Of a stretch of 64,000 nucleotides of DNA, positions 62,616 to 64,000 are shown one piece after another. The stretch spans positions 62,001-126,000 of the forward strand of contig NZ_CP049861.1 in the NCBI RefSeq assembly GCF_011299615.1, given 5' to 3'. The number at the start of each line of letters is the position of its first letter. Positions within the stretch are counted from its first letter, which is position 1. The DNA is from Erysipelothrix sp. HDW6C. Its GTDB lineage: Bacteria > Bacillota_I > Bacilli_A > Erysipelotrichales > Erysipelotrichaceae. Position numbers and translations under genes: made by a program. The notes under the pieces are model-generated. The model saw only the letters and a program-made list of their open reading frames with translations. It had not been told where the DNA came from and did not search any database.

Positions 62616-64000
62616 AAAGTTCAGCTTTCATTTCTAAAATCACATCACGAAGTTGTGCAGCTCTTTCAAAATCAAGAATCGCTGCTGCTTCACGCATTTC
62701 TTTTTCAAGACGTTCCACCAATTCTTGGATTGATTTCTTGTCTCGTTTTCCACCACGAACTTTCTTTGTGAGTTCAGCAGTTTCTTTTCCAGCAATCACA
62801 TCGCGAATTTCTTTGCGAATTGTTGTTGGTGTGACGCCATGTTCGATATTGTAGGCAATTTGCAGATCACGACGGCGCTTGGTTTCTTCCAATGTACGCT
62901 TCATAGAATCTGTCATCCGATCCGCGTACATGATGACATGGCCATTCGAGTTACGCGCAGCACGCCCAACAATTTGTACGAGCGAGCGGTATGAACGCAA
63001 GAAACCTTCTTTGTCGGCATCAAGAATAGTGATCAAACTTACTTCCGGTAAGTCCAACCCCTCCCGTAACAAGTTAATTCCTACAACAACGTCGTATTTA
63101 CCCAAACGAAGATCACGCAATATTTCGATACGTTCAAGTGTCTTTGTTTCATGGTGTAAGTAAGCGACTTTGATTCCTGTTTCCAGCAGGTAACTGGTGA
63201 GGTCTTCCGCCATTTTAACGGTCAGTGTCGTAATTAACACACGCTCATCTCGCTCACGACGCTCGAGAATTTGATCCACGATATCATCCACCTGTCCGCG
63301 ACTTGGCTTCACTTCTATTGTTGGATCTAAAAGACCTGTTGGACGGATAATTTGCTCAACAATTTTATTATCAACACGTTCAAGCTCATAATCACCCGGT
63401 GTCGCCGAAACATAGATGGTCTGATTCTGAACGGTTGTAAACTCGTCAAACGTCATTGGGCGGTTGTTCATTGCACTTGGAAGTCGGAATCCAAACTCAA
63501 CGAGTGTTCTTTTCCGTGATTGATCACCGTTGTACATACCGCGAATTTGCGGCAAGGATACATGGGACTCATCAACAATAAACAAGTAATCGTCAGGGAA
63601 GTAGTCAAAGAGTGTAAATGGTCTTTGTTCTGGGGGACGACCATCAATATGCATTGAGTAGTTTTCAACACCCGAACACATTCCAAATTCACGAAGGGCT
63701 TCAAGATCATACTCCGTACGCGCCTTCAGACGTTGATACTCAACGAGTTTATCCTCTTTTTTAAAGTATTCCAAACGTTCTTTCAGTTCTTCTTCAATAC
63801 TATCTGCCGCTTTGCGGATCTGGACCATATCCCGTGCATATGAATTTGCAGGGAAGATATCATAGACGCGATACCCTTGTTTGATGGTTCCGGTAATACG
63901 ATCCACCTCAACAATACGATCAATTTCATCACCAAAGAACTCAATACGAACAACAAAGTCATCCGTATCCCCAGGGACAATTTCAATCACATCGCCTCGA
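62614..64000 (-). CDS. uvrB: UvrB excinuclease subunit B (5' end outside window)
   Basis: The frame is open to the window edge (RGDVIEIVP at the end), and the GTG at 63990 is internal, so the start lies outside. The visible part has [63 protein letters not shown] (helicase VI) and the C-terminal UVR motif ([22 protein letters not shown], in parts). It loads UvrC and helps verify damage. Confidence 0.96.
   Translation of the reverse strand, partial: RGDVIEIVPGDTDDFVVRIEFFGDEIDRIVEVDRITGTIKQGYRVYDIFPANSYARDMVQIRKAADSIEEELKERLEYFKKEDKLVEYQRLKARTEYDLEALREFGMCSGVENYSMHIDGRPPEQRPFTLFDYFPDDYLFIVDESHVSLPQIRGMYNGDQSRKRTLVEFGFRLPSAMNNRPMTFDEFTTVQNQTIYVSATPGDYELERVDNKIVEQIIRPTGLLDPTIEVKPSRGQVDDIVDQILERRERDERVLITTLTVKMAEDLTSYLLETGIKVAYLHHETKTLERIEILRDLRLGKYDVVVGINLLREGLDLPEVSLITILDADKEGFLRSYRSLVQIVGRAARNSNGHVIMYADRMTDSMKRTLEETKRRRDLQIAYNIEHGVTPTTIRKEIRDVIAGKETAELTKKVRGGKRDKKSIQELVERLEKEMREAAAILDFERAAQLRDVILEMKAEL

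Overview
The window is a chromosomal segment of a low-GC Gram-positive bacterium (Bacillota). The evidence is the preserved order cysS-mrnC-rlmB-sigH-rpmG-secE-nusG, the uvrB-uvrA-hprK-lgt/ppaX-trxB-rapZ-yvcK-whiA block, T-box leaders, cre-like sites, an LPxTG wall anchor and a complete lower mevalonate pathway. A relative of Erysipelothrix (Erysipelotrichia) fits best. That placement is an inference from gene content, not a database match. Base composition and codon use look even throughout. I saw no insertion sequence, prophage, CRISPR array, tRNA or rRNA.

Region by region. 1-3.1 kb: the end of an RpiR-type regulator and an ABC/FtsX exporter pair, divergent from a small ORF, with four TTAAC direct repeats between them. 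3.2-7.1 kb: a P-type ATPase resembling Na+/K+-ATPases, in an operon with two TrkA/RCK proteins. 7.2-9.9 kb: small hypothetical and membrane proteins, including a convergent pair that shares a palindromic terminator. 10-21.6 kb: sugar uptake. One unit is a DeoR regulator, a GH1 phospho-beta-glucosidase, a lactose/cellobiose-type EIIC and an RpiR regulator. The other is a ChbG-like deacetylase, a PRD regulator and a complete mannose-family PTS, facing a GH4 glycosidase. 21.7-26.6 kb: a 1628-residue wall-anchored subtilase. 26.9-30.2 kb: a membrane protein, an RlmM-like methyltransferase, an acetyltransferase and a hypothetical protein. 30.3-33.1 kb: two T-box riboswitches in tandem, both apparently reading arginine codons, before an amino-acid ABC transporter.

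From 33 kb onward almost everything is on the minus strand. In transcription order within each block: ung-folC-HAD-malY-M20; mvk-mvaD-pmk-fni plus an atypical solute-binding protein; cysS-mrnC-rlmB-sigH; an ABC-F gene with its own promoter, leader peptide and attenuator; rpmG-secE-nusG; gap; and a long housekeeping run from uvrB to whiA. An ANT(6)-like adenylyltransferase sits inside that run between uvrB and uvrA, and Lgt is fused to a PpaX-like phosphatase.

The most notable items are the Na+/K+-ATPase-like pump linked to two RCK proteins, the tandem arginine T-boxes, the ABC-F leader-peptide attenuator, the Lgt-PpaX fusion beside HprK, and the resistance-type ANT(6) gene inside the uvr locus.
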